64,000 nt of DNA from Myotis daubentonii (GCF_963259705.1 NC_081840.1:116487074-116551073); one strand, 5' to 3'. Shown: positions 12,131 through 23,884, numbered from the stretch's first letter. Translations and numbers: made by a program. Notes: a model not told the origin generated them from the letters alone.

Positions 12131-12344
12131 CACTTCACAGTATTTGTCAGAATAGTGAATGGAAATATTTATTGTATGAATGACTTTCCATTCTGGCTCC
12201 CATATTCTGTATGGTACAAATGGAGTATGTACTATCTAAGAGTGATTTTCAGAGATTTTGTTATACTTTCAGGGATCTACTGAAGAGAGAAAGGCTACGG
12301 GGTCCTCAAGAATATATATATATATCCATACATATATATTGACT

Positions 12345-12510
12345 ACAGCTGCAGCACACACCGGGTGATTTTCTCCTTAAGGAAACATTTGGCAATGTAT
12401 AGAGACTTTTGAGGGTATTAATGCTTCTAGTGGGTAGAGGTCAGGTGCCACTGCAAGACTACCATGAAAACTGGCAAGAAGAAATCAACTAAAATTGTAA
12501 TAAATTGCTA
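12345..12510 (+). mobile_element. MER5A-like hAT-Charlie remnant
   Basis: The blocks 'aaggaaacatttggcaatgt', 'agagacttttgagggt' and 'ttctagtgggtagaggtcagg' keep the order and spacing of the MER5A interior (an 'acatttggcaatgtctggagac' part, then a 'ctagtgggtagaggccaggg' part). Terminal repeats are too decayed to place. Confidence 0.6.
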
Positions 12511-13894
12511 AAGGGCAATGGTGGGCTATTGTGATGGTATGGAATTACATTCACAGGGTCATTTCCTTGTTCCTACATCAAATATTCATGAGTAAAATAA
12601 ATAAAATAAATATACATATATAAAAAGTATTCTGAACAGAAACCCATTTGTCAGTGTAGGAGGAGGGGATAGCTGCTGAAAGAAAGCACAAAACCCCTTT
12701 TTGGGCTCCTCTCTCAAAAGCATAAGTCTCTATTGGAGGGACAATAAACACCTTCCCCAAGACACCAGTAAGTCTCACTGTTCCTGCAGGAAGATTAAAG
12801 AATATAGAAACACTATGTCTAGGGAAGGGGCTGGAAGCATTCTGGGTCCAGATTTCAAATCTAATACAATTAAAGATCTTCTGTGGGCAGGGCCCTAAAA
12901 TCCCCTACATGACAACCACCACAGATGAAAGGTAGAATTTGGCTACCAAAAGAGGAACAGGAACATTAAGAAATCCCCAACACTGAGACCTAGGCACATG
13001 GACCTGCATGAGACTGAGTTTGGACCAGGGAAACACAGAACTCTCTCTTCCCTCCACAATAAGCTCAGCAACCACTGAATAATTAGCAACATACTGGAAG
13101 AGAGAAGCAAGACCCCTTCTGAAGCGCTAACTGGTCTGAACAGATAAAAACAGAGGATAGAATTTTAACCCTAGGGGGGTTTTATTTAACCTAGTCTGGG
13201 GTAAGTTGGATTTGAATTTTATTGTTGCTGTATTAGCTTCAGTATTTCCTAGAAATTAAAAAGAGCGTATACACTATTCCTATAAGATATGCATTAGACA
13301 GCATTTTTATAGATGAAAAACCAAGATTACAAGGATAAAAAAAGTGCTCAACTTTACACACCTTGTTATAAAGTATCTTAAAAAGCCAGTGTACTTCAAA
13401 GCCATTGCTCTTAATGGCTACGTATATAGCCTTTGGATTTTAGAACCCATGAACATGTATGATAGGATAAAAGCTCCTGCTAGGTAAGAAATTATAAGGA
13501 GAGATTCTATTTTATTTAAATGAGTGTAAGTCATGTCTCGAACTTGTTACTTATAACCACACTGGGGAAATTTGTAGTGGCATTTACTAAATGAATCTTG
13601 GTCATTTTTAATTTATCATATAGAATAGAAAGTTCCTTAAAGTTTGAAAAATGTAAAATATTTCAGTGTTCTCAAAGGTATATAGGTGGATGTAACAAGC
13701 TATAGACTTTGAAAACTAGCATTAGTGACAATTTTAGAGTATGCTTTTAATTAGTCATTTGTCCCCCAAGAGAAAGGCTGAGCCTATTTAAAAAAATGTC
13801 ATATTTAGTGTATTATTTTTAAATTTTTGTAATTTTAGGATAGACCTCCACCTAAAATTTGTTTGATATTGACCCTAGTGATCACTCACAAATA

Positions 13895-13945
<51 letters not shown>

Positions 13946-14722
13946 GTATTATGAAAAGGTTTATTACATACTAAGGCTTTCTGGGGAGAATAGGGTGGCT
14001 CTTAAACAGGTCCAAAAATAGCTTGAAAGAGACAAATATGTTATTGGCTTCAGGTTCTGATGGTGGTTAGGAGGTGGGGCTGGGGAGAATGATCTCACAC
14101 TTGGCTTGAACTTCCTGCCTGTGCTAAAGGAAACATCACCCAGGATTTCTTATATGCTTGCCCAGATGTGGCAGAGGGAGAGAGGAAGAAGTGAAGCTTT
14201 AAAGCTGTCATCAGTTGAAATAATAAAATGGAGCCATATCCTTTATTTAATTGATGAAACTACTAACAGATAGATAAATGATAAAAGCATTTTACATTTG
14301 CCTTTTTAGAATATTCGTTTTTGCTTTGCTTCTCCCTTGCCCCAGCACGTGTTTTGGGGTCCTATCATCCCAGGATATGTGTTAGCTAAATTTCCTAACT
14401 TTGAATGTCCTGGGACCTGCAGATAATGTGAGTTCAAAACTACAGATGCTTTGGTTACAAATGGTCAAAGGAGATGTTTTAGTTTCTACACAGATCCTAT
14501 TAAATTTCCCTCATTATCTTTTTTCCAGGAGACAAAAGTGCACCCTTTACTGAATGTGTAATTTTTTCCAGAGTCCTGAGTTTAAATGATTTCAATTTAA
14601 ACTACCAACCTTACTTCTGTTTCTTAACTATCCTATAAAATCCAAGGCATTAGGTTACTAAAATTGTTCAGCATCATTAAGCTATCAGTATTTCAGAACC
14701 TACTTACTCTTTTATTGCCTTA
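12511..14722. other. Unique AT-rich stretch with a (CA)n microsatellite
   Basis: About 2.2 kb in which I recognise only the (CA)n tract listed separately. The part at 12790-13170 is slightly less AT-rich and could be an old unclassified repeat. ORFs are short and unremarkable. Confidence 0.5.
13896..13944 (+). repeat. (CA)n microsatellite
   Basis: About 24 uninterrupted CA dinucleotides ending at 'cacaagtatt'. Likely length-polymorphic. Confidence 0.97.
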
Positions 14723-15380
14723 CTCGAGGCCTGATGCACAAAATTTGTGCATGGGTGGGGTCCCTAGGCCCGGCTGGCAATCAGGGCAATCAGGTTCCTC
14801 ACATCCCTGCCTCCCTGCCTCCTCCCTCCCTCACTGCTCACACACTGCCAAGGCGTGGTTCCCTGTCTCCTTGCCTCCTGCCTCCCCACCTCCCCGCTCC
14901 TCCTTCCTTCACTGCCTGCATCTGCTGCCACCCACTCCCAGTTCCCCATCCCAGCCTGGGGCTCAGCCCCAATCAAGCAATTGTGACCTGCCGGCTATGG
15001 GGAGGGCCAACCTCCACTGCAGTGGGCGGGTGGTGGGCCAATTGGGCCTGCTGGCTGGGGGGAGAGACAGGGGTGGGACCCAGAAGGTTGGCTTCTGGCC
15101 CTGAGGAGGGAGCTGGCCCTCAGCCTCTCCTGGGAAAGGGGCCATATCCACCACCACCCACACCCAGTTCACCTTCCCATCCTGGGGGGTCTAGGGGGCC
15201 AGGGGGGCTCAGGGGGAGGGACTGGAAGGGACTGGGAGGTTGGCCTGCAGTCCCCATTGGTGATCAGGGGCTGCGGGCTGGGGGCATCTCCTGCGTTGAG
15301 TGTCTGCCCCCTGGTGTTAGTGTGTATCATAGCAACTAGTCGTTCCAGTCATTAAGGTCGTTCCATAATAAGCTTATATA
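14723..15380 (-). mobile_element. Non-autonomous Helitron (HeliBat-like)
   Basis: The plus strand starts CTCGAGGCCTGATGCACAAAATTTGTGCATG (3' end with its palindromic hairpin; terminal CTAG mutated to CTCG). It ends near 'aataagcttatatag', a decayed 5' end. The interior is GC-rich and opens long ORFs in several frames (up to 201 codons) that resemble nothing. A CTCF-like core 'tgccccctggtg' is at about 15304. Confidence 0.85.
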
Positions 15381-15984
15381 GAGAGAGATGTCCTCTTATT
15401 TTTTTATCTCTGGCTTTTTAGAAAATGTATGTTTATAATTTAGAAAAATTTTCTAGCTTTAAATTAGTGTTTAGGACATCTACTTCATAGCAGAACTTTA
15501 GACCAATGTTCTTCTATTCTACTCTATTCCACATTTTGACAGGTATAACTAATATTTAATATAGCACTTATTTAACATGGTAGAAGGAAAATATTAAATA
15601 AATTATAAAAGATAAACCATTTGAATATTGCAACTCAAAATACTAATGCATCTACATGTAGATATCTATGAAATATTTACTTTTATCATTTATATAGTTT
15701 GTAAAATAATCTTTGATTTTTGTTTTATAAGGATTAATAAAATTCAACATACAAAAGAAGGGTAAATACAAATATCTGGTCATAGCATTTTTTCATGGCT
15801 TCCAAATTTAAGGTATATGTACATAGATGAGGAAAATGACCAACATTTTATTGTCTTTTCTTTATTAATTTAGTCAAGAAGTATTTTGGAGCACCACAGG
15901 TATGAGAATTTTTTTTTTCCAGTTCTGGGTTTAAATAAAGTCATATGATCTATAGATTTATAGGATAAATATTTTTTTATGTAC
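15381..15984. other. AT-rich intergenic, nothing recognised
   Basis: About 600 bp between a Helitron and the 3' side of the long L1. No feature seen. Confidence 0.55.
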
Positions 15985-18900
15985 AGTTTCACTTACCATA
16001 ATGTTCTCCAGGTCCGTCCATGCTGTTGCAAATGGTAAGAATTCCTTCTTTTTTACTGCAGCATAGTATTCCATTGTGTAGATTTACCACTTTTCTAATC
16101 CACTCATCTGCTGATGGGCATTTAGGCTGTTTCCAAATCTTAGCTATTGTAAATAGTTTTTCTGGTTTCTGGGGATATATTCCTAGAAGTGGGATTTCTG
16201 GGTCAAATGGCAGTTCCATGTTTAATTATTTGAGGTAACACCATACTGTTTTCCTCAGTGGCTGCACCAGTCTGCATTCCCACCAGCAGTGAAGGAGGGT
16301 TCCTTTTTCTCCACATCCTCTCCAGCACTTATCCTTTGTTGATTTGTTGATGATAGCCATTCTGACAGGTGTGAGATGGTACTTCATTGTTGTTTTGATT
16401 TGCATCTCTCAGAAGATTAGGGACTTTAAGCCCGTTTTCATATGTCTCTTGGCTTTCTGTATATCCTCTTTCAAAAAGTGTCTATTTGGATCCTTTGCCC
16501 ATTTTTTTTTAAATTGGATTGTTTATCTTCATTTGGTTAAGTTATATAAGTTCCCTCTAAATGTTAGGGATTAAACCCTTATCAGAGATAACATTGGCAA
16601 ATATGTTCTCCCATGCAGTGGGCTTTCTTGTTGTTTTGTTGATGGTTTCTTTTGCTGTGCCAAGCTTTTATTTTGATGTAGTCCCATTTGTTTATTTTCT
16701 TCTTAGTTTCCATTGCTCTAGGAGCTGTATCAGTAAAGATGTTTCTATGACAAATGTCTGGTATTTTGATGCCTATGGCTTCTTCTAAGATTTTTATGGT
16801 TTCCCATGTTACATTTAAGTCCTTTATCCATTTTGAGTTTATTTTTGTGTATGGTATAAGTGGGTGGTCTAGTTGTTGTTATTGTTGTTGTTGTTGTTTT
16901 TGCATGTATCTGTCCAAATTTCCCAACACCATTTATTGAAGAGACTGTCTTGACTCCATCATATGCTCTTGCCTCTTTTTGTCAAATATTAATTGAGCAT
17001 AAAAGCTTGTGTCAATTTCTGGGTTCTCTGTTCTGTTCCACTGGTCTATATATCTGTTCTTGTGCCAGTACCAGGGAGTTTTGAGAACAGTGTCTTTGTA
17101 GTATAGCCTGATATCTGGTATTGTGATCCCTCCAATATTCTTCTTCTTTCTGAAGGTTGCTGCAACTATTTTGGGTCTTCTTTTATTCCAGATGAATTTT
17201 TAGAGAGTGTGTTCTAGGTCTTTGATATATGCCGTTGATATTTTAATGGATAGTGCGTTGAATTTATAGATTGCTTTGGGTAGTATGGTCATTTTAATGA
17301 TGTTGATTCTACCAATCCATGAACATGGTACATTCTTCCATTTGTTCATGTCTTCTTCTATCTCTTTCTTCAACGTCCTGAAATTTCCTGAGTATAGTTC
17401 CTTTATTTCCTGGGTTAAATTTATTCCTATGTATCTTAATTTTTTTGTTGCAACGGTAAATGGAATTGATTTTTAGTTTCTGCTTCTGTGAGTTCATTAT
17501 TGGTGTATAGAAAAGCCATAGACTTCTGGGTGTTAATTTTGTATCCTGCTACATTGCCGAATTCATTTTTTTAAGTCTAGTAGTTTTTGATAACGTCTTT
17601 GGGATTTTCTATGTATAATATCATGTCACCTGCAAATAAGGACAGTTTTACTTCCTCTTATCCAATGTGGGTTATTTCTTCTTCTTGTCCGATCGCAATG
17701 GCTAGTTTCTCCAGTACTATGTTCAATAGGAGTGGTGAAAGTGGGCATCCCTGTCTTGTTCCCTTTTTTAGGGAAAATGGTTTTAGTTTTTGCCCATTGA
17801 GTATTAAGTTGGTTGTGGGCTTGTCATAAAGGCTTTTATTATGTTGAGGTCTGATCCTTCTAGTCCCACCTTGCTGAGAGTTTTTATCAAGTAAGGGTGT
17901 TGGATTTTTTCAAATGCTTTTTCTGAATCAATCAATATAATTGTATGGTTGTTATCTCTCATTTTGATTATGTGGTGTATCACGTTTATTAATTTGTGGA
18001 TATTGTACCATCCTTGCATCCCCAGAATAAATCCCACTTGATCATGGTGTGTGATCTTTCTAATGTGCTGCTGGATTCAATTTGCCAGAATTTTTGTTGA
18101 GAATTTTGGCGTCTATCTTCATGAGGAATATTGGCCTGTAATACTCTTTCTTTTATTGGTTATATCTGGTTTTGGGATTAGGGTAATGCTGGCTTCATAT
18201 AAATAGCTTAAAAGTGTTCCTTCCTCTTGAATTTTTTGGAATAGCCTGAGGAAGATAGGTTTTATTTCTTCTTTGAATGTTTGATAAAACTCCCTTGTGA
18301 AGCCATCTGGTTCAGGGCTTTTGTTTGTTGGAAGTTTTTTTTATTATTATTATTACTGCTTTAATTTCCTCCATCGTTATTGGCCTATTCAGATTTTTTT
18401 ATTCCTTCTGGTTGTTTTGACAGGTTGTGTTTTTCTAGGAATATGTCCATTTCTTCTAAGTTGACCAGTTTGTTGTAATAGAGTTGCTTATAGTATTTTT
18501 TTATGGTTTTTCGTATTTCTGTGGGTTCTGTGGTTATTTTGCCTCTTTCATTTCTGATTTTGTTTATTTGGGTCCTCTCTCTTTGCTTCTTGGTGAGCCT
18601 GGCTAGAGGTTCATCAATTTTGTTTATCCTTTCAAAGAACCAGCTCTCGATTTCATTGATCTTTTGCATTGTGGTTTTTTGGTCTCTATGTCATTTATTT
18701 CCTCTCTCATCTTTATTATTGCCTTCCTTATACTCACTCTGGGCTTTTCTTGTTGCTCTCTTTATAATTCTTCAAGTTGCAGAGTTAGATGGTTTATTAT
18801 CAGTTTTTCTTGTTTTTTGAGATAGGCCTGTAATGCTATAAACTTTCCTCTCAGGACTGCTTTCACTGTGTCCCATAGATTTTGGATTGTGTGTTTTCAT

Positions 18901-19735
18901 TGACATTTGTTTCCAGGATGTTTTTTATTTCTTCTTTGATCTCTTTGGTAGCCCAGTCATTGTTTTATAGCATGCTATTTAGCCTCAAAGTGTTTGAATT
19001 TTTGTGATTGTTTTTATTATAGTTGATTTCTAATATTATGCCATTGTGATCTGAGAAGACGCTTGATATTATTTCAGTCTTCTTGAATTTGGAGAGACTT
19101 TGCCTATGTGCCAATATGTGGTCTATCTTTGAAAATGTCCCATGTGTGCTTGAGAATAATGTATATTCTGCAGTTTTGGGATGGAATGTTCTAAAGATGT
19201 CGATTAAGTCCATCTTATCTAGTGAGTCATTAAGCATTGCTGTTTCTTTGCTAATTTTTGTCAAGAGGATTTATCCAGTGATATTAATGGGGTGTTAAAT
19301 TCTCCTACTATGGTTGTATTGCTGTCTATCTCTCCCCTGATATCTTCCAAAAGTTTTTTGTTTGTTTGTTTGTTTTTTTATGTATTTGGGTGCTCCTGCA
19401 TTGGGAACATATATGTTTACCAGAGTTAAATCCTCTTGTTGTAACATCCCTTTAGAATTATGAAGTGGCCTTCTTTATCTCTTGTTATGGTCTTCACTTT
19501 GAGGTCTATTTTGTCAGATATGAGTATTTCTACCCCAGCTTTTTTTTTCTTTTTTCATTTCCATTTGCCTGATAGATATTTTCTATGCCTTCACTTTCAG
19601 TCTGGGTGAGTCCCATGTTCTGAGGTGGGTCTCCTATAGACAGCATATATATGGGTTATGTTTTCTTATCCATTCAGTCACTCAATGTCTTTTGATTAGA
19701 GCAGTTAATCCATTTGCATCTAATGTTATTATTGA
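15985..19735 (-). pseudogene. LINE-1 ORF2 (endonuclease/reverse transcriptase) remnant
   Basis: Fragments in order on the minus strand: an endonuclease C-terminal segment with the SDH motif ('SVFSDHNGIILEINY', 18965-19264), an inter-domain segment (18385-18669), an RT segment ('[20 protein letters not shown]', 17804-18037) and the ORF2 C-terminus ('FDPEIPLLGIYPQK', 15989-16219). The catalytic box expected as FADD reads FAGD at about 17625-17640, which would remove an essential aspartate. Several frameshifts separate the segments, so no polyprotein can be made. Confidence 0.9.
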
Positions 19736-20317
19736 CTTGAGGCCCAGGGCACAAAATTCCTGCACTGCTGGGGATGTGTCCTTCAGCCCAACCTACACAC
19801 TCTCCAATCTGGGAGCCCTAGGGTGATGTCTGACTGCCAGGTTAGGCCCTGTGGGATCGGGCCTAAACCGGCAGTCAGACATCGCTCTCACAATCCAGGA
19901 CTGCTGGCTCCCAACTGCTCACCTGCCTGCCTACCTAATTGCCCCTAAGCGCTTCTGCCTGCCAGCCTGATCACCCCCTAACCATTCCCCTGCCAGCCTG
20001 ATCGATGCATCACTGCTCCCCTGCCAGCCCAGTTGCCCCCAACTGCCCTCCCCTGCCAGCTCGGTTGCCCCCAAGTGACCTCCCCTGTTGGCCCCATCAC
20101 CCTTAACTTCCCTACCTTGCTGGCCTGGTCACCCCTAACTGCCCTCCTCTGCTGGCCCTCAACTGCCCTCCCCTTCTGGACATCTTGTGGCTGTGGGCGC
20201 TGCCATCTTTGAGGGTGTGGCAGTCAATTAGCATATTTCCTCCTCATTGGCTTTGGGCAGCACCATCTTTGTGAAGGCCTGAGGGTCAGTTAGCATATTC
20301 CCTCTCTGTTAGGTAGG
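19736..20317 (-). mobile_element. Non-autonomous Helitron inserted in L1
   Basis: On the plus strand 'attga' of the L1 is followed by the Helitron 3' complement (cttgaggcccagggcac). After the 5' complement (tagcatattccctctctgtt, aggtagga) the L1 resumes at 'taggcaattgtttg'. It contains the single motif 'acatcttgtggctgtgggcg' near 20182. That is the same stretch that is expanded into a long array in the Helitron at 25591-27198. Confidence 0.88.
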
Positions 20318-20399
20318 ATAGGCAATTGTTTGTAGCCATTTCTGTACTTTATGTCTGTGTTCCTTCCTCCCTGTCTATTTCTTCTTTTTAAAGCATTCT

Positions 20400-21000
20400 C
20401 TTTAGCATTTCTTGCATTGCTGGCTTGGTAGTGATAAACTCCCTTAGCATTTTTACTTTTCTTCGAAGCTCCTGATTTGCTCTTCAATTTTATTTGATAG
20501 CCTTGCTGGATAGAGTATTGTTGGATTCAGTCCTTTGCTTTGCATCACTTTGTATACTTCATTCCATTCTCTTCTAGCTTGGTGTGTTTTTGTTGAGAAA
20601 TCATTTGATAATCTGATGGGGGATCTTTTGTAAGTAACTCTCTGTCTCTCTCTTGCAGCCTTTAAGCTTCTCTCTTTGTCGTTAACATTTGCCATTATGT
20701 TTATGACATGTCTTGGTGTGCGTTTTTTGGGATTAATCTTGCTAAGGACTCTGTATTTGTGTGACTTTTTCTTCCTCATATCAGGGAAGTTTTCTGTCAT
20801 TATTTCTTCAAATAGATTATCTAGTCCTTGCTGCTCTTCTTGTCCTTCTGGCACCCTTAATATATGTCTGTTACTTTGTTTCGTGTTGTCCCAAAGCTCC
20901 CTTAGGCTCTCCTCCTGCTTTTTAAATTTTTCTCCAGTTGGTATTCATATTGGGCTTTTTTCTCTACCTTATCTTCTAACAAACTCCACTTTTCCTAGTC
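20400..21000 (-). pseudogene. LINE-1 ORF1 remnant
   Basis: A 133-codon open stretch (20453-20854) encodes the RRM/C-terminal part of an L1 ORF1 protein: 'LDNLFEEIMTENFPDM', 'TPRHVINIM' and 'LSNDFSTKTHQARREWNEVY'. The N-terminal coiled-coil part lies in other frames toward 21000. ORF1p is the RNA-packaging chaperone of L1 particles; this copy is frame-broken. Confidence 0.85.
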
Positions 21001-21029
21001 TACTGTTGAAACCTTCCATAGCGTTTTGA

Positions 21030-22272
21030 GCCATGTGCAGTAGGAGTCTCGCACCACCCGAGTGTCACTGAAGAGCTCTGACACCGAGACCTGTGGCTGT
21101 TGTGGGTCAGTGGGTGCCACACACTCCAAGAATCAGAGTCACTGGTGCTCAGTGCAGCCCCGTGTTCACACCTGGAATCAGGGACCCTGCATGTGCCATG
21201 CTGAAAAAAAAGTCCCTGCAGGCATGCGCTGAAAATCAGAGTCCCCTTGCACACACCAGGAGTCAAAGTCCCTGTGTGCACACTCGGAGAAGCAAGTATC
21301 AGAGTCTCTGTTGCTTGGTGCGGCCTCACACTGAGAATCAGGGTCCCTGTGTGTGCGTGCGCTGAGAATTAGAGTCACTGGCACTAAGTGTGTGTGCACT
21401 GAGAATCAGGGATCCTGTATGCACATGATGACAGAGTTCCAGCGTGTGCACGCCAAGTGTCAAGTCACTGGTGCTCAGTGCTGCCTTTTGGGGCATTGGG
21501 CTCAGGACGCCTACGCGCTGGATATGCACAACTGTGCTGTCCGGTGGTGGCTGGCAGCTGTGAATTGGGAAGACTACGTTTTTGCTTCCAGGACCTTGCA
21601 CCCTTAGTTGGATTCGCACGCGACCAGTGGCAGTTCAAAGAGGCACCCAAGAGCCATTTGCCAGGGCGGAGCATTCAGAGGGTTCTTGGCGCTGAAGCTG
21701 CACAACCCGCGGTGTCTGTGGTCCCAGATTCTACTGCCGGGGTGTGCTCCCTTGTTTGGATACAAGTGCGCCCAATGGAGGCTCACAGTGGCACCCAAGA
21801 GCGGCCTTTGGGGTGGTGGGCTCAGGAGGCCTGCGCACTGGAAAGGCACAACTGTCATGTCCAGAGGTCAGCAGCCAGGGAGGAGGAAGTCACACTTACT
21901 GCTGCGGGAGCCGTGCACCCTTGGAGGTGGAAGTCCTAGGGTTTGCAGGTCTGTGGGCAGGGCATTTTGACTGGAGTGGCTGCAGGTTCGCGGGCAGTGT
22001 CAAAGGCCAGCCTGGGTGGTGGTACTGATGAGTTCCTAGAAGAGGCTGCTCTCCCTATCAAGATGGCGAAGGCTCTGTGCCCTCCCCAGGCAGCCCGGGG
22101 AGTGCCCACAGTGGTGGTAGGTGCACCCTGTCCAGGAGAGACTGGTCTGCCAGCCTCTGATACTCCTGCCAGATTTAACTGTCCCTCCCTCACTCACCAC
22201 CACACACTTTCCTTTCACCCACTAACTCACACGCCCTCTCCCTCACCTTCCATCCTGCCAGCCGCCATCTTC
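21030..22272 (-). promoter_or_regulatory. LINE-1 5'UTR/promoter with internal tandem modules
   Basis: GC- and CpG-richer than its surroundings. Blocks recur: 'gggctcaggacgcctacgcgctgg' (about 21498) returns as 'gggctcaggaggcctgcgcactgg' (about 21818), offset about 320 bp. 'agaggcacccaagagcc' (about 21640) returns as 'agtggcacccaagagcg' (about 21787), offset about 147 bp. A second set of shorter repeats built on 'gaatcagagtcactg' and 'gaatcagggtccctg' fills 21120-21420. The 5' tip carries the YY1-type site GAAGATGGCGGC. ORFs across it are composition artefacts. Confidence 0.75.
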
Positions 22273-22290
22273 TCTCCTCTGAGAATTCTT

Positions 22291-22736
22291 AACAGAACTG
22301 TTTGCTCAATTTTACTGATAATTTTAGTGTATTATAAAATAAACCTTTTAATAGAACCTAATGAGGTTATCAAATTTGTTAGGTTTAAGTAACTGTCCTA
22401 TATTTTAGAGATAAATGCTATTAAATTGAAATTTATTATTAGTGGCTTTGTTTGTAAGTTCCTATTTAATTTATGTATTCATCCATGTTCTTAACTGTGA
22501 TTTGTCTTTTATAATTTCCCTTTGCGTTCTAATGTTTAAGTATAAAGGACATGCTAACTTCACAAAATGAATTGAATTGATTACATCTTCTATGTTGCTG
22601 CAGAATAGATTATATGGAATAAGATTAGCTGTTTCATAAAAGCTGCAAATCACTCTGCTATGAAATTGTTTGGTTCCAGAAACTTTGTTGTAATTCCTTG
22701 ATAGTTTAAATATATTCACCAAAGTTAGGAATTATA
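22291..22736. other. AT-rich intergenic, nothing recognised
   Basis: Unique-looking sequence between the L1 5' end and a Helitron. Confidence 0.55.
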
Positions 22737-23012
22737 TTATGCACAAAATTTGTGCACTTTGTGGGGGGGGTTTCCTCAGCCCAGCCTGTGCCTTCTCGCA
22801 GTCTGGGAGCCCTCGGGGGATGTCCAACTGCCACGAAGGCGGCAGAGGCTCCAGCCACCAACACTGCGCTCACCAACCATGAGCCCGGCTTCTGGCTGAG
22901 CAGAGCTCCCCCTGTGGGAGCGCACTGACCACCAGGGGCAGCTCCTGCATTGAGCATCTGCAGTTGTTCTGCCATTCAGTCAATTTTCATATTAGCCTTT
23001 TATTATATAGGA
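22737..23012 (-). mobile_element. Non-autonomous Helitron, 3' tip lost
   Basis: It begins at the palindrome 'gcacaaaatttgtgcac' without the outer CTAGAGGCCCGGT. It ends with the 5' complement 'tattagccttttattatatagga'. A CTCF-like core 'gaccaccaggggcag' lies near 22928. Confidence 0.85.
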
Positions 23013-23382
23013 TGAGTAAGTTGTATTGATTTATATATTTCATAACAATTTTCTACTTCAACTGGATTATTATATTTGTTGTGTTTTGTGTTGTAGCTAT
23101 AAGTCTTGTATCTTTTGCCTACTCAGCACTTTTTAAAAATTCCAGTTATGTCCATTTCCTGTTTTTTATTCTTGTTTTCAGGTAAAACTTCCAGGATAGG
23201 TGGTATTTACTATTTTCTTCAAGTAACTTCTGTAAAGTTTTTAACACATCTTAAGCTTTCCTGGTTTTATTTCATTGATTATTGCTTTTATGTTGCTTTA
23301 TGTTGATTTTATTTTATTTTTTAACTTAATAAATTAAATACTTACATTAACGTATTTCATTTTTTCTAACTTTATAACAATA
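23013..23382. other. AT-rich intergenic, nothing recognised
   Basis: No feature seen; a 66-codon ORF (23106-23306) has no recognisable similarity. Confidence 0.5.
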
Positions 23383-23552
23383 CTAGAGGCCCGATGCATG
23401 AAATTTGTGCAAAAGTAGGCTTTTGCAGCCATGGCTGCCTCGGCCCTCACAGCCCAGCTTAGTCCAGAAGGTTGTCTGGAAGGTCATCTGGACATTTGTT
23501 CTGCTGTTCGGCCATTCAGTCTATTTGCATATTATGCTTTTATTATTATAGA
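23383..23552 (-). mobile_element. Short non-autonomous Helitron, first of a head-to-tail pair
   Basis: It runs from CTAGAGGCCCGATGCATGAAATTTGTGCA to the 5' complement 'tgcatattatgcttttattattataga'. The next Helitron starts at the very next base. Confidence 0.88.
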
Positions 23553-23884
23553 CTAGAAGCCTGGTGCACAAAATTTGTGCACTTGGGGGGGGGATCCCTC
23601 AGCCGGACCTGCACCCTCTCACAGTCCAGGACCCCTAGCTCCTTACTGCCCAGCTCACTGCTCCTTAGCACTGCCATGGAGGTGGGAGAGGCTCACACCA
23701 CCACCGCTGCACTAGCAGCAGTGAACTGGCCTCTGGCTGAGCAGCGCTCCCCCAGTGGGAGTGCACTGACCACCAGGGGGCAGCTCCTGCTTTGAGCATC
23801 TGACCCCTGGTGGTCAGTGCACATCATAGAGAACGGTCGTTCACCATTTGGTCAATTTGCATATTAGCCTTTTAATATATAGGA
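23553..23884 (-). mobile_element. Non-autonomous Helitron, second of the pair
   Basis: It runs from CTAGAAGCCTGGTGCACAAAATTTGTGCAC to 'attagccttttaatatatagga'. It directly abuts the preceding element in the same orientation. An inverted repeat with CTCF-like arms is at 23761-23822. Confidence 0.9.
23761..23822. repeat. Inverted repeat with CTCF-like arms
   Basis: The left arm gtgcactgaccaccaggg pairs exactly with the right arm ccctggtggtcagtgcac across a loop of about 26 bp. Each arm holds the core CCACCAGGGG, so the two motif halves face each other. Confidence 0.85.

Larger units (their letters stand above)
15985..22290 (-). mobile_element. Near full-length LINE-1, minus strand, 3' end missing, Helitron inserted
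   Basis: Reading on the minus strand, the 5' tip is GAAGATGGCGGC near 22272. A CpG-containing 5'UTR follows (about 21030-22272), then ORF1 (about 20400-21000), then ORF2 (about 15985-19735). On the plus strand the copy stops at 'cacttaccataatgttctcc', so the last part of the 3'UTR and the poly-A are absent. A Helitron at 19736-20317 interrupts it just downstream of ORF1. Both ORFs are broken by frameshifts and substitutions. No target duplication could be found. Confidence 0.9.

Noticed and set aside
14734..15339. 201-codon ORF (and overlapping ORFs on both strands)
   Set aside because: Lies entirely inside a GC-rich Helitron; low-complexity Pro/Gly/Trp composition; no domain.
16344..17829. 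Series of hydrophobic plus-strand ORFs resembling membrane proteins
   Set aside because: They are the antisense of L1 ORF2, whose A-rich sense strand gives Phe/Leu-rich antisense frames.
15985..22290. Active full-length L1
   Set aside because: Both ORFs are frame-broken, the catalytic box is mutated, the 3' end is missing and a Helitron interrupts it.
21457..22392. Plus-strand ORFs of 94-160 codons
   Set aside because: They are antisense to an L1 5'UTR with internal repeats; composition artefact.
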